Source of the DNA: Novosphingobium resinovorum
Lineage (GTDB): Bacteria; Pseudomonadota; Alphaproteobacteria; Sphingomonadales; Sphingomonadaceae
Reading direction: 5' to 3'
NCBI RefSeq assembly: GCF_001742225.1
Contig: NZ_CP017079.1
Coordinates: 1-64,000 of the forward strand
DNA: 64,000 nucleotides
Part shown: piece after piece, positions 41,491-49,277 of the stretch
How the letters are laid out: each line of letters begins with the position of its first letter
Numbering within the stretch: the first letter of the stretch is position 1
The notes under the pieces: model-generated
The model's input: only the letters and a program-made list of their open reading frames with translations
Database searches by the model: none
What the model was told of the DNA's origin: nothing
Made by a program: the position numbers and the translations under genes

Positions 41491-42363
41491 ATGGCTAAGG
41501 AAACGAACCGGATCGACATTTATCAGGCCGTCACCGACGACATTCTTGCGATGCTGGAAGCGGGCACCAAGCCGTGGGTGAAGCCGTGGAGCGGTGGGCC
41601 GACCATTCCGCTCCGGCACAATGGGGTCGCCTATCGTGGGATCAACGTCCTCAGCCTTTGGGCCAGCGCTATGCGTCAGGGCTTCGCCTCGCCCTATTGG
41701 CTGACCTTCAAACAGGCGTTGGAGCTGGGCGGCAATGTCAGGAAGGGCAGCAAGGGAACCACCATTGTCTATGCCAACAAGCTTGTCGTGAAAGACTCCG
41801 AGACGGACAACGAGCGCGCCATTCCGTTCTTGAAACGATACACGGTTTTCAATGCCGATCAGGTCGAAGGACTGGACGGCAAATATCCCGCGCCCGCCCC
41901 GATCATCACCAATCCCGAAACCCGCGACGTTGAGCTTGAAGTGATGTTCTCTCGCATCGACGCAACCGTTCGCATCGGCGGATCGCAAGCCTATTACCAC
42001 ACCCGCGACGACTATATCCAAATGCCCGCTTTTGAAGCGTTCCATTCCGCCGACGACTACTATGCCACGCTTGCGCATGAGGCCGTGCATCATGCAGGGC
42101 ATGAAAGCCGCCTCAACCGAAAAACCCTGATTTCAACGAGTCGCGCCGACTATGCGAGGGACGAACTCGTGGCCGAGCTGGGCGCATCCTTCATCGGCGC
42201 GATTGTCGGTTTCAAGGTCGAGGAACGCGAAGACCATGCCGCGTATATCGAGCACTGGTTGACCGCGCTCCGCAACGACAAGCGCGCCATTTTTGAGGCA
42301 GCCCGCGAGGCGCAGAACGCCGCCGACTACCTGTTGGCGATGATGACCGACCAAGCGGATTGA
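41491..42363 (+). CDS. ArdC-family anti-restriction protein
   Basis: A 290-residue ArdC-like protein. The N-terminal ssDNA-binding domain (IYQAVTDDILAMLEAGTKPW, then VAYRGINVLSLWASA) is followed by a zincin-like metallopeptidase domain with HEAVHHAGH near residue 196 and a downstream glutamate (DELVAELGASF). ArdC proteins bind single-stranded DNA and protect incoming plasmid DNA from restriction. Position behind a repeated leader, in the probable leading region, fits early expression in the recipient. A terminator hairpin follows at 42387. Confidence 0.9.
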   Translation: MAKETNRIDIYQAVTDDILAMLEAGTKPWVKPWSGGPTIPLRHNGVAYRGINVLSLWASAMRQGFASPYWLTFKQALELGGNVRKGSKGTTIVYANKLVVKDSETDNERAIPFLKRYTVFNADQVEGLDGKYPAPAPIITNPETRDVELEVMFSRIDATVRIGGSQAYYHTRDDYIQMPAFEAFHSADDYYATLAHEAVHHAGHESRLNRKTLISTSRADYARDELVAELGASFIGAIVGFKVEEREDHAAYIEHWLTALRNDKRAIFEAAREAQNAADYLLAMMTDQAD

Positions 42364-42386
42364 ATGCCCCGCCCCGCAAAATGCAC

Positions 42387-42412
42387 GAGACGCCGCGCTT
42401 GCGCGGCGTCTC
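42387..42412 (+). terminator. Rho-independent terminator after ardC
   Basis: GAGACGCCGCG-CTTG-CGCGGCGTCTC, an 11-bp perfect stem followed by ATTTC, 24 bp past the ardC stop. It separates ardC from the Fic module. Confidence 0.75.
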
Positions 42413-42511
42413 ATTTCAGGAAAGTGAAATATGGGGGGCTACTCAATGTGGTTTATATACAAATCCCGACATGTTAACTATGGGCGGGAGCAGGTCGTTT
42501 TTAGGTGCAAA

Positions 42512-42772
42512 ATGGAAAATATCATCGACACCTACAGGAATCGCATCAAGGCGATGGGGTATGAGCCGCGTCGGCAGGAAGACATTCCTGACGTGATGGC
42601 AGCTTATTGCGAAGCAATCGCAAATTGCAAGATTGAAGGACTTGAATTGGTTTCGGATGACCACTCTTTTTGTTTGCTGTTGGTCGAAACCCAAATTCCC
42701 GTCGATGTGGCGATTGGTCTGGCGCAGGACTACAACCGTGATGTTCTGTCCCGCCAGAAACTTGCTGCATGA
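42512..42772 (+). CDS. VbhA-like Fic antitoxin
   Basis: An 86-residue protein directly upstream of the Fic gene. The helix AYCEAIANCKIEGLELVSDD carries NxxxEG, close to the inhibitory motif [S/T]xxxE[G/N] that blocks ATP binding in Fic enzymes. It is followed by the short C-terminal helices typical of VbhA. The ATG at 42512 is chosen, since upstream residues look unrelated; the RBS is weak. Base composition here is more AT-rich than in its neighbours, suggesting separate acquisition of the module. Confidence 0.72.
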   Translation: MENIIDTYRNRIKAMGYEPRRQEDIPDVMAAYCEAIANCKIEGLELVSDDHSFCLLLVETQIPVDVAIGLAQDYNRDVLSRQKLAA

Positions 42773-44056
42773 TTGGTGAGCGACCCTTACACCTGGCGTA
42801 ACAGCGACGTTCTTCGGAACAAGCTGGGAATCCGCGCCGATAATATTCTCAAGGAGCGAGAAGCTTTCTTCTCGGTTGTCCGGCATGGCGAGCTGATTGT
42901 GCAGCGCGCCATGCCGGCGACGAATGCGCGCGAGTATCGCGAACTGCACAATCATCTGTTTCAGGATGTATATGATTGGGCGGGGCGCTTTCGGACTGTG
43001 GACATAAGCAAACCCGGCAGCACTTTTGCGCGAGCGCACTTCATTGCCCGCAGCATGGAGCACGAATTTAAGCAGCTGCCCGACCTCCAAACCCTCAAGT
43101 CGATGGATCGTGATCGCTTTGCCGATACCATGGGACGGCATATCTCCGAATTAAATGCCGTTCATCCGTTCCGTGAGGGCAATGGTCGTACCATGCGGCT
43201 GCACTTGCAGCTACATTCCCTTGCGGCCGAAAAATTCGTCTCGATCCAGGCAATGGGGCCGAAGGACTGGATGGAGGCGAGCCGCGATAGCTTCCATACC
43301 GGAAATCACGCCTCCCTCGCCAAAGTTATCCGTGATGCCATGCCCCTCGAACAGAGCCGCGTCGAGCCAGCGCGCGGGCCAGCGGGCATCGCGTTTCCGC
43401 CCTCGATGGAATCTCTCATGCCAGCTGGCGAACGGCGCGCTATGAGCATCGAGCAAGCCAAGGATCAGATCAGCCGTTACTTACCTACTGCGCAAACCGT
43501 TGCGTCGCGGCAGTATGAGCAGCTTAACCGGATCGCGGAAACGTCCGCTGACATGCGCCAGCTAGCCGCCCGTTCTGCGCAGGAACTCGCCTTTTTCCGT
43601 GATCCCAAAGGGCCGATGCACCACCTTCAACTGATCGAACAGCGCCGCTATCATCAAATCGAAGTCAGTTGGTCCGAGGGCATGGACCCGCTGCAACGAG
43701 TCCGCGCCATCAGCGCGGGCACTGCTGATTTCCTTTCGAAAATGACCGACCGCGACATTCAGGCCGCCGATCGCGTGCTACGTCTGCAAGTCATGCCTCC
43801 CGGCGTCAGTCAGGTTGATCTACGCCTTGCCGCGCAATTCGAGAAAAACTCGCCTGAGCAGAACCGGGCCGATGCCAGGTTCGCGCAATTCCAGCTGGCC
43901 ATTGATAAGCGCGTCGCCACAGCTACCGAGCGCGGCGCATCGAAGGAACAGCTGGCGCAGATCGTCGAAAGCGCAAAGGCGCATGTCGCCGCAACATTGC
44001 GCGAAGGCAAATCACCGACACAGGCGGCCGAGAAATCAAAGGACCGCGAGCGCTGA
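42773..44056 (+). CDS. Fic-domain AMP-transferase toxin with long C-terminal region
   Basis: A 427-residue Fic protein. The Fic core occupies residues ~30-190, with the catalytic motif HPFREGNGRTMR near 130 matching HxFx(D/E)GNGRxxR, and flap residues near STFARAHFIA. Family members transfer AMP to target proteins such as topoisomerases. The ~230 residues after the core are helical and resemble the layout of VbhT, whose C terminus carries a secretion (BID) signal; I cannot confirm a BID domain. It starts at TTG 42773 or GTG 42776, right at the antitoxin stop, so it is translated with it. Confidence 0.88.
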   Translation: MVSDPYTWRNSDVLRNKLGIRADNILKEREAFFSVVRHGELIVQRAMPATNAREYRELHNHLFQDVYDWAGRFRTVDISKPGSTFARAHFIARSMEHEFKQLPDLQTLKSMDRDRFADTMGRHISELNAVHPFREGNGRTMRLHLQLHSLAAEKFVSIQAMGPKDWMEASRDSFHTGNHASLAKVIRDAMPLEQSRVEPARGPAGIAFPPSMESLMPAGERRAMSIEQAKDQISRYLPTAQTVASRQYEQLNRIAETSADMRQLAARSAQELAFFRDPKGPMHHLQLIEQRRYHQIEVSWSEGMDPLQRVRAISAGTADFLSKMTDRDIQAADRVLRLQVMPPGVSQVDLRLAAQFEKNSPEQNRADARFAQFQLAIDKRVATATERGASKEQLAQIVESAKAHVAATLREGKSPTQAAEKSKDRER

Positions 44057-44107
44057 AAATGAGCGGCCAGGGCCGCGCGCCTAGTAGTCTGTCAGCTGCC
44101 ACATAGG

Positions 44108-44384
44108 ATCGAGCGGCCCAGGGCCGCGCCCCGTCAGTAGTGGCAGTTGCCACCGGGGGGAACACCAAGGGCACCCGCCCTTTCGTTCCCGAAGCATAAT
44201 CGACAGGACCGGGTTGCACGCCAAGTTCGGCCAGTTCCGGCGCGCTCCCGCGCGCCGGGGCCTCCCTAGACGCGCCGCCCGCACCACTCCCATCGATTTT
44301 GCTTCCCCCTCCCCATCCCGCGCTTCGCCAGCGGGTCAGAGCCGCAGGCCGCAGGCAGCGGCTTCGCCTAAAGGAGTGAGGAAA
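44108..44384 (+). repeat. Type I leader repeat, copy 3 (before DUF3768 gene)
   Basis: 277 bp near-identical to copies 1 and 2. A partial extra copy of its first ~45 bp precedes it (44059-44104), with a damaged palindrome (GTCAGCTGCCAC). It ends CTAAAGGAGTGAGGAAA before the ATG. Confidence 0.88.
44139..44154. promoter_or_regulatory. GGTGGCAGCTGCCACC-like palindrome, site 4
   Basis: AGTGGCAGTTGCCACC, two changes from the exact form, at the corresponding place in leader copy 3. Confidence 0.65.
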
Positions 44385-44774
44385 ATGGAAGCGACAACTG
44401 ACCAGATCGCCACCATCGCGGCGCTGAACGACATTGCGCGGCGAACGATGGGTGTGACTTGTCGCACCGTGATTACGCAAGGCATCGCGGCGCTGGACGA
44501 GAACACGCAGTCCGACATTCTCAAGATGATCGAGGGCTTTGAGGATTTCACACCCGACAACGACCCGCACGGCGAGCATGACGCCGGTTTCCTTTATCGT
44601 GATGTGATCGGCCAATGGCATACCCGCTGGACTGACGACAGCACGCGCCCAGCCCTCTCGGTCATGTGGAAGTTCGACTATTACGACCGCGATCTTGAAT
44701 TTGGCAGCGCCGAACCGTGGAATCCCGATGCCACAACCCGCGTGCTCACCATTCTCCTAACCAGTGAATATTGA
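44385..44774 (+). CDS. DUF3768 domain protein
   Basis: A 129-residue DUF3768 protein: AALNDIARRTMG, then VITQGIAALDENTQSDILKM, the conserved FTPDNDPHGEHDAGFLY and WKFDYYDRDLEFGSAEP ending VTRVLTILL-like. The function is unknown; the family is frequent on alphaproteobacterial plasmids, in strings of small genes like this one. It is the first of five closely spaced genes (44385-46088) driven from the third type I leader. Confidence 0.88.
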   Translation: MEATTDQIATIAALNDIARRTMGVTCRTVITQGIAALDENTQSDILKMIEGFEDFTPDNDPHGEHDAGFLYRDVIGQWHTRWTDDSTRPALSVMWKFDYYDRDLEFGSAEPWNPDATTRVLTILLTSEY

Positions 44775-44785
44775 GGGAGGCCATC

Positions 44786-45073
44786 ATGACCAAATCGCCC
44801 CCGGTTATCGAGCTTAGCTGGCGTGATGAGAATTATGGTTCCGTCTGCGCCGTCGCCGCTTTCCGCAACTATGCGGGCACACTGGATTGGAGCGACCGCA
44901 CCCACCAGCGGTTTCGCGGATGCCTGAAACGTGCAGGCTTCGCGTTCCATTGGGGGCGATGCAGCTATATCGCCACCAGCGGCACCCGCGAAGAGAGGCA
45001 GCACGCCCTTTGTGACGAGCTGGCCCGCGCAGGATTCCAGATCGACAGCGGCGACGTGAGGGCAGAGGCATGA
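44786..45073 (+). CDS. Hypothetical protein
   Basis: A 95-residue protein from MTKSPPVIEL (GGGAGGCC upstream). Aromatic and Arg/His-rich (FRNYAGTLDWSDRTHQRFRG, FAFHWGRCSYIATSG) with three cysteines. It has no signal or membrane segment. It overlaps the next gene by 4 bp. Family unknown to me; part of the five-gene string behind DUF3768. Confidence 0.62.
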   Translation: MTKSPPVIELSWRDENYGSVCAVAAFRNYAGTLDWSDRTHQRFRGCLKRAGFAFHWGRCSYIATSGTREERQHALCDELARAGFQIDSGDVRAEA

Positions 45074-45336
45074 ACCGCGAACGCCGCAAGCAGATCGCCG
45101 CCGCCCGCGTGCTGATCGACAAGGGCAAAGCCCTGTTGGATGAGGCGCGCGACATGCTTGAAACCGTCAAGGATGACGAACAGGCCGCCCGCGAGAATCT
45201 ACCACCCAGCCTTGAGGACAGCGAACGTGCGCAGGCGATGGACGCCGCAGTTTCCGAACTGGAAAGCGCGATTTCAGCCCTTGAAGACTTCGACGCCGAC
45301 GAGATCGGCACAAACCTCGACACCGCCAGCGAATAG
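45070..45336 (+). CDS. Small coiled-coil hypothetical protein
   Basis: An 88-residue, almost wholly helical acidic protein (ARVLIDKGKALLDEARDMLE, then ERAQAMDAAVSELESAISAL). A coiled coil is likely. The start overlaps the preceding stop (GCATGA). No known family assigned. Confidence 0.62.
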   Translation: MNRERRKQIAAARVLIDKGKALLDEARDMLETVKDDEQAARENLPPSLEDSERAQAMDAAVSELESAISALEDFDADEIGTNLDTASE

Positions 45337-45348
45337 GAAGGATTGACC

Positions 45349-45558
45349 ATGCAACCCATGCGCCACCTAGATCGAGACACGCGCCGCGCCCGCCTTCTGG
45401 CGGCGCGCACGCGCCCCGTCGGCGGCATCAACCGGCGCGGCATCTTCACCGGCCATTGGGACGGCGGCGATGTTGTGCGCCAGTTTCGCGGCGACAACGG
45501 ATCATGGATCGGCCTTGCCGCCTACAAGGCGAAAGAAGAGCCGGAGCCGCAGCCATGA
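45349..45558 (+). CDS. Small hypothetical protein
   Basis: A 69-residue basic protein from MQPMRHLDRDTRR (GGAAGGATT upstream). A conserved-looking middle reads GGINRRGIFTGHWDGGDVVR and FRGDNGSWIGLAAYKAK, suggesting a small beta-rich fold. It overlaps the next gene by 4 bp. Function unknown. Confidence 0.6.
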   Translation: MQPMRHLDRDTRRARLLAARTRPVGGINRRGIFTGHWDGGDVVRQFRGDNGSWIGLAAYKAKEEPEPQP

Positions 45559-46088
45559 AAATCAGCAACACGGCGAGCGCCGTTCGCGTCACCCTCTCGC
45601 CTACCGAGATCAGCGATTTGCAATTTGTGATCGAGGCGGCCGAGCGCGCGGGGCATTATATGCCCGCGCGCGTCCCCAACATCATGGCGGCGCTGACGCG
45701 CAGCGCCGACGATGTTCGGATGAAACAGGCGATGAAGCGGGCGGAAAAAGATCGCGTAACGCGGATCGAGCAGGACCGGCGCGCGCGCGAACGCCAATTC
45801 ATGCTAGGCGACCGATACAGCGTCATGGCGAGCCGCGCCGACTACGCCGATGCGTCTTCCGATCCGGACGCGCGCCAATGGGTTGACCTAGTGTTTCATG
45901 AAATCATGCAGAGGCCGCTTCCCGATCAATACGAACTCCGGCGCGACGTGTGGCGTGTCCACGTTGTCCAACTGGACGGCGGCACGCTCGGCGCTGTTGT
46001 AGGCGGCGATTGCACTCAAACCGCCGACCCCGCCGAAATTGCTTCCGTAGCGGAGCAGCTGATCGCCCGCTTCGAGGGCAGAGCTTGA
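45555..46088 (+). CDS. Hypothetical protein with charged linker
   Basis: A 177-residue protein. The N-terminal ~45 residues form a domain (LSPTEISDLQFVIEAAERAG), followed by a long Arg/Lys/Glu helix (KQAMKRAEKDRVTRIEQDRR) and a C-terminal domain (QYELRRDVWRVHVVQLDGG). It is the last gene of the DUF3768 string; a perfect 28-bp palindrome containing the 16-bp core follows its stop by 7 bp and may end the transcript. Family not recognised. Confidence 0.6.
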   Translation: MKISNTASAVRVTLSPTEISDLQFVIEAAERAGHYMPARVPNIMAALTRSADDVRMKQAMKRAEKDRVTRIEQDRRARERQFMLGDRYSVMASRADYADASSDPDARQWVDLVFHEIMQRPLPDQYELRRDVWRVHVVQLDGGTLGAVVGGDCTQTADPAEIASVAEQLIARFEGRA

Positions 46089-46095
46089 CGCGCGT

Positions 46096-46123
46096 GGAGC
46101 GGTGGCAGCTGCCACCGCTCCAG
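46096..46123. promoter_or_regulatory. GGTGGCAGCTGCCACC palindrome, site 5 (28-bp extended)
   Basis: Core at 46102-46117, extended by TGGAGC/GCTCCA to a perfect 28-bp palindrome. It lies between converging genes. Confidence 0.8.
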
Positions 46124-46129
46124 AGAGAT

Positions 46130-46420
46130 CTAGAATTTGGTGATGAGAGGCAGCAGCGCCGCCGCTTGGCTTCCCAGGACCGGCACCCAATAATTCGCGG
46201 CGCGGTAATCAGGGCCATGATCGACCGCCATCACCCCAAAGACATATCCGATCATCGGCAGCGTCCACAGCAGACGCCCGCCCAGGTCCACGCCCATCAA
46301 CACCAGCGCAACGCCGAGCACGGCCCAAAGCGGAATCAGTCGTTCCATGATTTCGCGATGACGGACTATTCGCCATGCGCTTTCCCGGTCATCGGCGCTA
46401 ACCTGCGATACGAGGCCCAT
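46130..46420 (-). CDS. Small membrane protein
   Basis: A 96-residue protein with two clear membrane segments (LIPLWAVLGVALVLMGVDLG and LLWTLPMIGYVFGVMAV) and a hydrophobic C terminus. The N terminus is cytosolic and charged (DDRESAWRIVRHREIMERL). It is the only minus-strand gene in the 36-54 kb block. Its stop faces the preceding gene across the extended palindrome. Unknown family. Confidence 0.6.
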   Translation of the reverse strand: MGLVSQVSADDRESAWRIVRHREIMERLIPLWAVLGVALVLMGVDLGGRLLWTLPMIGYVFGVMAVDHGPDYRAANYWVPVLGSQAAALLPLITKF

Positions 46421-46593
46421 AGCTTCCCCTTTTCATCAACGGTCGCCGGCGATCATCCAATGGCTTCACGAAAATGTGAAGAGCGTTTCGCGCGCATTGT
46501 CGTCAATCCGTTGTATAGCCTTCATCGAGCGAGGGCGAAGGACTGTGACAGCGGCCTTTCGCAAATCCTCTCGCTCAAAGGAGGTGATGTGAT

Positions 46594-46683
46594 TTGACAG
46601 CATATGAAGCAGCTCAATTGACGATCGCAGCCGTCGCGCTCGTGATTGCAATTGTGAAGCTGGGGAAGTCCGATAAGGGCTGA
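46594..46683 (+). CDS. Small hydrophobic peptide, type I toxin/holin-like
   Basis: A 29-codon frame starting at TTG: TAYEAAQLTIAAVALVIAIV followed by KLGKSDKG. Short N terminus, one membrane helix and a basic end resemble the 'putative holin-like toxin' peptides of type I toxin-antitoxin loci, known mainly from Firmicutes. It is preceded by AAAGGAGGTGAT (46577-46588), an almost complete match to the 16S anti-Shine-Dalgarno, 9 nt from the start. This is far stronger than at other genes here. Two GC-rich hairpins follow (46691-46720 and 46729-46760). The toxic role is inference. Confidence 0.6.
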   Translation: MTAYEAAQLTIAAVALVIAIVKLGKSDKG

Positions 46684-46728
46684 TCCAGCGGGGCGGGTGG
46701 TCTGACAGGGCCGCCCGCCCTAAAAGTT

Positions 46729-46760
46729 TGAACCCGCCGTGTGACAGCACGGCGGGTTCA
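46729..46760 (-). terminator. Strong hairpin downstream of the small peptide gene
   Basis: TGAACCCGCCGTG-TGACAG-CACGGCGGGTTCA, a perfect 13-bp stem with a 6-base loop. On the minus strand it is followed by AACTTTTAGG, so it could terminate a leftward RNA antisense to the peptide gene. It also protects the 3' end of the sense RNA. Confidence 0.55.
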
Positions 46761-46885
46761 GGTAGGTGCGTGAAATGAATCAGCACACGAAGCATTGCCT
46801 ATATAGCCCTTTTCCCTTGCCAATCCAATAGCCGGCGTGCGCGCGGCGCGTTCCCCTCCTGTTCCGTTTGGCGCATAAGCGCCCA

Positions 46886-47122
46886 ATGGCCGCGAACTAC
46901 AACCGCCCCAAGCCCATTGATCCTATCTGGTATCGGCAAGGCTGCTATCTGCGCATCCAGTGCGCTTGCGGTCGCCGCGTCGTCGCCCCGCTGGGCGACT
47001 TCGCCCGCTCACGCCGCATTTCTTTCGATACCCGCATATACGAACTCATCGCGCGGCTTCGGTGCAGCCAGTGCCGCCGCAAACCTTATGCGGACGTGTC
47101 GCGCAACCGCTCGGGCAATTAA
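46886..47122 (+). CDS. Small zinc-ribbon-like protein
   Basis: A 78-residue basic protein from MAANYNRPKPID. Two Cys pairs are visible: IQCACGRRVVAPLGDFAR and RLRCSQCRRKPYADVSRN, a CxC...CxxC arrangement suggesting one zinc ribbon. Many arginines hint at nucleic-acid binding. It stands alone before a type II leader repeat. No family name is known to me. Confidence 0.65.
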   Translation: MAANYNRPKPIDPIWYRQGCYLRIQCACGRRVVAPLGDFARSRRISFDTRIYELIARLRCSQCRRKPYADVSRNRSGN

Positions 47123-47243
47123 ACTGACGGAGGATCCGATTACTCGGATGCTTCCGGCGCTATCCGTTGGGCATGTCGCCGGCGACATGCCGCAGCGCCC
47201 GCTAGGTCGCCGCTATGCTATGACCTGGCGGGCGCTTTTCCTA

Positions 47244-47520
47244 GATTGAGGCGGCAATGCCGCCGCGCCCGCTGTTCGACTTCGGGGCCTGTTCCTGCCC
47301 CCTGCCGCAAGGGCTGGACCGTCTCGGCCGCTATGCGGCCTCGCTTGGCGATCAGGCGGGTTTCCCCGCCCTTCCTTCGCTTCGCTCCGTGCAGGACGGG
47401 TGATTCCCCTCCCCCCTGATCGGCCCTGATTTGCGGCATTCCCCGGCCCTGCTCGCCGCTGGGCAGAAGTCGATGACCCGTCATCGCCTTCGGCTCCATT
47501 CTAGGCAGGGAAAACAGCAC
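47244..47520 (+). repeat. Type II leader repeat, copy 1
   Basis: 277 bp near-identical by eye to 49278-49551. Shared landmarks: GATTGAGGCGGCAA, GGGGCCTGTTCCTGCCCCCT, GCCGCAAGGGCT, CAGGCGGGTTTCCCCGCCCT, CCCCTGATCGGCCC and GAAGTCGATGACCCGTCATC. Many short inverted repeats. It lies immediately before the start at 47521. Confidence 0.85.
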
Positions 47521-47781
47521 ATGACCGACATTCCGCTGGCCACAATTCTTCGGATCAACGCCGCCCGCACCATCCCGCTCACTCGCTATGAGGAAGAGGG
47601 CAATTTCGACCGCTTTGGCTACATCAAAGACCTTGCCGAAAATCATGGCGCTGACCTTCCCGCTGTCATCGAGATTGCCGACCTACTAGGGCCGGAGGAA
47701 GATTTTGACGGCCTTGTGACCACCATCGAGGACGCCGCCGAGGGCTTCGGCTTTGGTGCTCTTATTGTCGGGGGGGCGTGA
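47521..47781 (+). CDS. Small acidic hypothetical protein
   Basis: An 86-residue acidic protein (TRYEEEGNFDRFGYIKDLAE, then VIEIADLLGPEEDFDGLVTT). No membrane segment. It is translated from the end of a type II leader and sits 2 bp before the DUF4942-methyltransferase gene, so probably in the same operon. The small acidic, anti-restriction-like profile is suggestive only; the family is unknown. Confidence 0.6.
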   Translation: MTDIPLATILRINAARTIPLTRYEEEGNFDRFGYIKDLAENHGADLPAVIEIADLLGPEEDFDGLVTTIEDAAEGFGFGALIVGGA

Positions 47782-47783
47782 AC

Positions 47784-49235
47784 ATGGGCCAGGAGCTTAT
47801 GACGCCCGCGCAGATCGCGGATATTTGCGACGGCCGAGACAAGGCCATAGCCCTTTGGCTCAGCCTCTATGACACCTACCATGCAACCCGCGACGAGGCG
47901 GCCCGCCTGACCCTTGGCGGCGCACTGTCGCTGTCATGTGGCCGCGACTGGACCGAGGACACGTTGACCCGCGCTTTTATCCAGTCGCAGCCTATCGACC
48001 AGCGCGACAAGGAGACGGGAGCGCGCAAGACCATCGACGCACGCGACAATTTCGAGCGCGTCTTGACGCACACGATGGACCGCCGGTGCTGGGCGGCCCT
48101 CATGGAGCAGCTGGGTTTTGACCAGCTGCTAGATCAGCAGGCCCGCAAGGAGTTTCATGACGGCTTGCGCGATGATCCCGTGCCGTTCACGCCCGACAAC
48201 TGCGCCGCCACTTTCGGGAATATCTGGACCAACCGGCGCGACCTTTATTTGCGCGGCATCGCCAACGTCTTCGCCAAGCTGGATCGCCGCTTTCGCTCGC
48301 ACAACGGTTTCAAGATCGGCGCGCGTCTCATCATCGACCGCGCCTTGAACGAATGGGGATCATGGGACCGCTACGAGCGCCGCGACACGTTGCGGGACGT
48401 GGAGCGCGTCTTTCTGGAACTGGACGAAAAGCCCCCGGTTTCAGAGGGCCACAGCATCGCCTCACAGGTTGCCGATTCGGCACGCGTGCGCGGATCGCTG
48501 CCAACCGTGATCGAGGGCGACTATTTCCGCGTTCGCGTCTTCAAGAATGGGAATCTGCACATATGGTTCGAGCGTGACGACCTTCTGCAGAGCGTGAATC
48601 TGTTGCTCGCGGAATATTACGGCGAGGCTATCGGTGATGGCTATGAGACGACCGAGGCAGAAGCGGCCCCGGCCTATCATATCACGCCCGCTAAGAACTT
48701 CGGCGCGTTCATGACTTCCCCGGAGATCGCCGCCCAGGTCATCGAACATGCGAGGATCAGCACAGGCCAGCGCGTTCTAGAGCCTAGCGCGGGAAAGGCC
48801 GCGCTTGCTTCGGCCGCGCGCAACGCTGGTGCCGATGTAACTTGCGTGGAGCTGCAACCCGGCTTCGCCCACGAACTACGCGTAATCCACGGCTTTGCCG
48901 ATGCGATCGAGGGCGATTTTCTCGCATTGGACCCGGCCCATTACGCACCGTTCGACGCGGTGATAATGAACCCGCCTTTTGATCGAGGCCGCGACTGTGA
49001 CCATGTGCGCCATGCCCTCGCCTTTCTCAAACCGGGAGGCGTGCTGGTGGCAATCATGAGCGCGCGGGCAGAGTATGGCGAGGATCAGCGCCACAAGGCG
49101 CTACACCGCATGATCGCTGGTTGCGAGGCGATCTATTTCCACGGTCGCAAATGGATCGACCTTCCCCCCGGTTCTTTCGCCCACGCCGGAACCAACGTGA
49201 ACACTGTTTTGCTTGCGATCCGCAAGCCGGGTTGA
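47784..49235 (+). CDS. DUF4942 protein with N6-adenine methyltransferase domain
   Basis: A 483-residue two-domain protein. The N-terminal ~250 residues match DUF4942 (FIQSQPIDQRDKETGARKTI, FGNIWTNRRDLYLRGIANVF). The C-terminal part is a SAM-dependent DNA methyltransferase: motif I VLEPSAGKAALASAARNAGA near 330 and the catalytic NPPF (VIMNPPFDRGRD) near 394, typical of N6-adenine enzymes. No endonuclease partner is present, so it is an orphan methylase that may protect plasmid DNA from host restriction. It starts at ATG 47784 (GTG 47778 possible). Confidence 0.85.
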   Translation: MGQELMTPAQIADICDGRDKAIALWLSLYDTYHATRDEAARLTLGGALSLSCGRDWTEDTLTRAFIQSQPIDQRDKETGARKTIDARDNFERVLTHTMDRRCWAALMEQLGFDQLLDQQARKEFHDGLRDDPVPFTPDNCAATFGNIWTNRRDLYLRGIANVFAKLDRRFRSHNGFKIGARLIIDRALNEWGSWDRYERRDTLRDVERVFLELDEKPPVSEGHSIASQVADSARVRGSLPTVIEGDYFRVRVFKNGNLHIWFERDDLLQSVNLLLAEYYGEAIGDGYETTEAEAAPAYHITPAKNFGAFMTSPEIAAQVIEHARISTGQRVLEPSAGKAALASAARNAGADVTCVELQPGFAHELRVIHGFADAIEGDFLALDPAHYAPFDAVIMNPPFDRGRDCDHVRHALAFLKPGGVLVAIMSARAEYGEDQRHKALHRMIAGCEAIYFHGRKWIDLPPGSFAHAGTNVNTVLLAIRKPG

Positions 49236-49241
49236 TCGGTG

Positions 49242-49267
49242 CAGGCGGTGGCAGCTGCCACCGCCTG
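49242..49267. promoter_or_regulatory. GGTGGCAGCTGCCACC palindrome, site 6 (26-bp extended)
   Basis: Core at 49247-49262, extended by CAGGC/GCCTG. It begins 7 bp after the methyltransferase stop. Confidence 0.8.
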
Positions 49268-49277
49268 TCCTGGCGCA

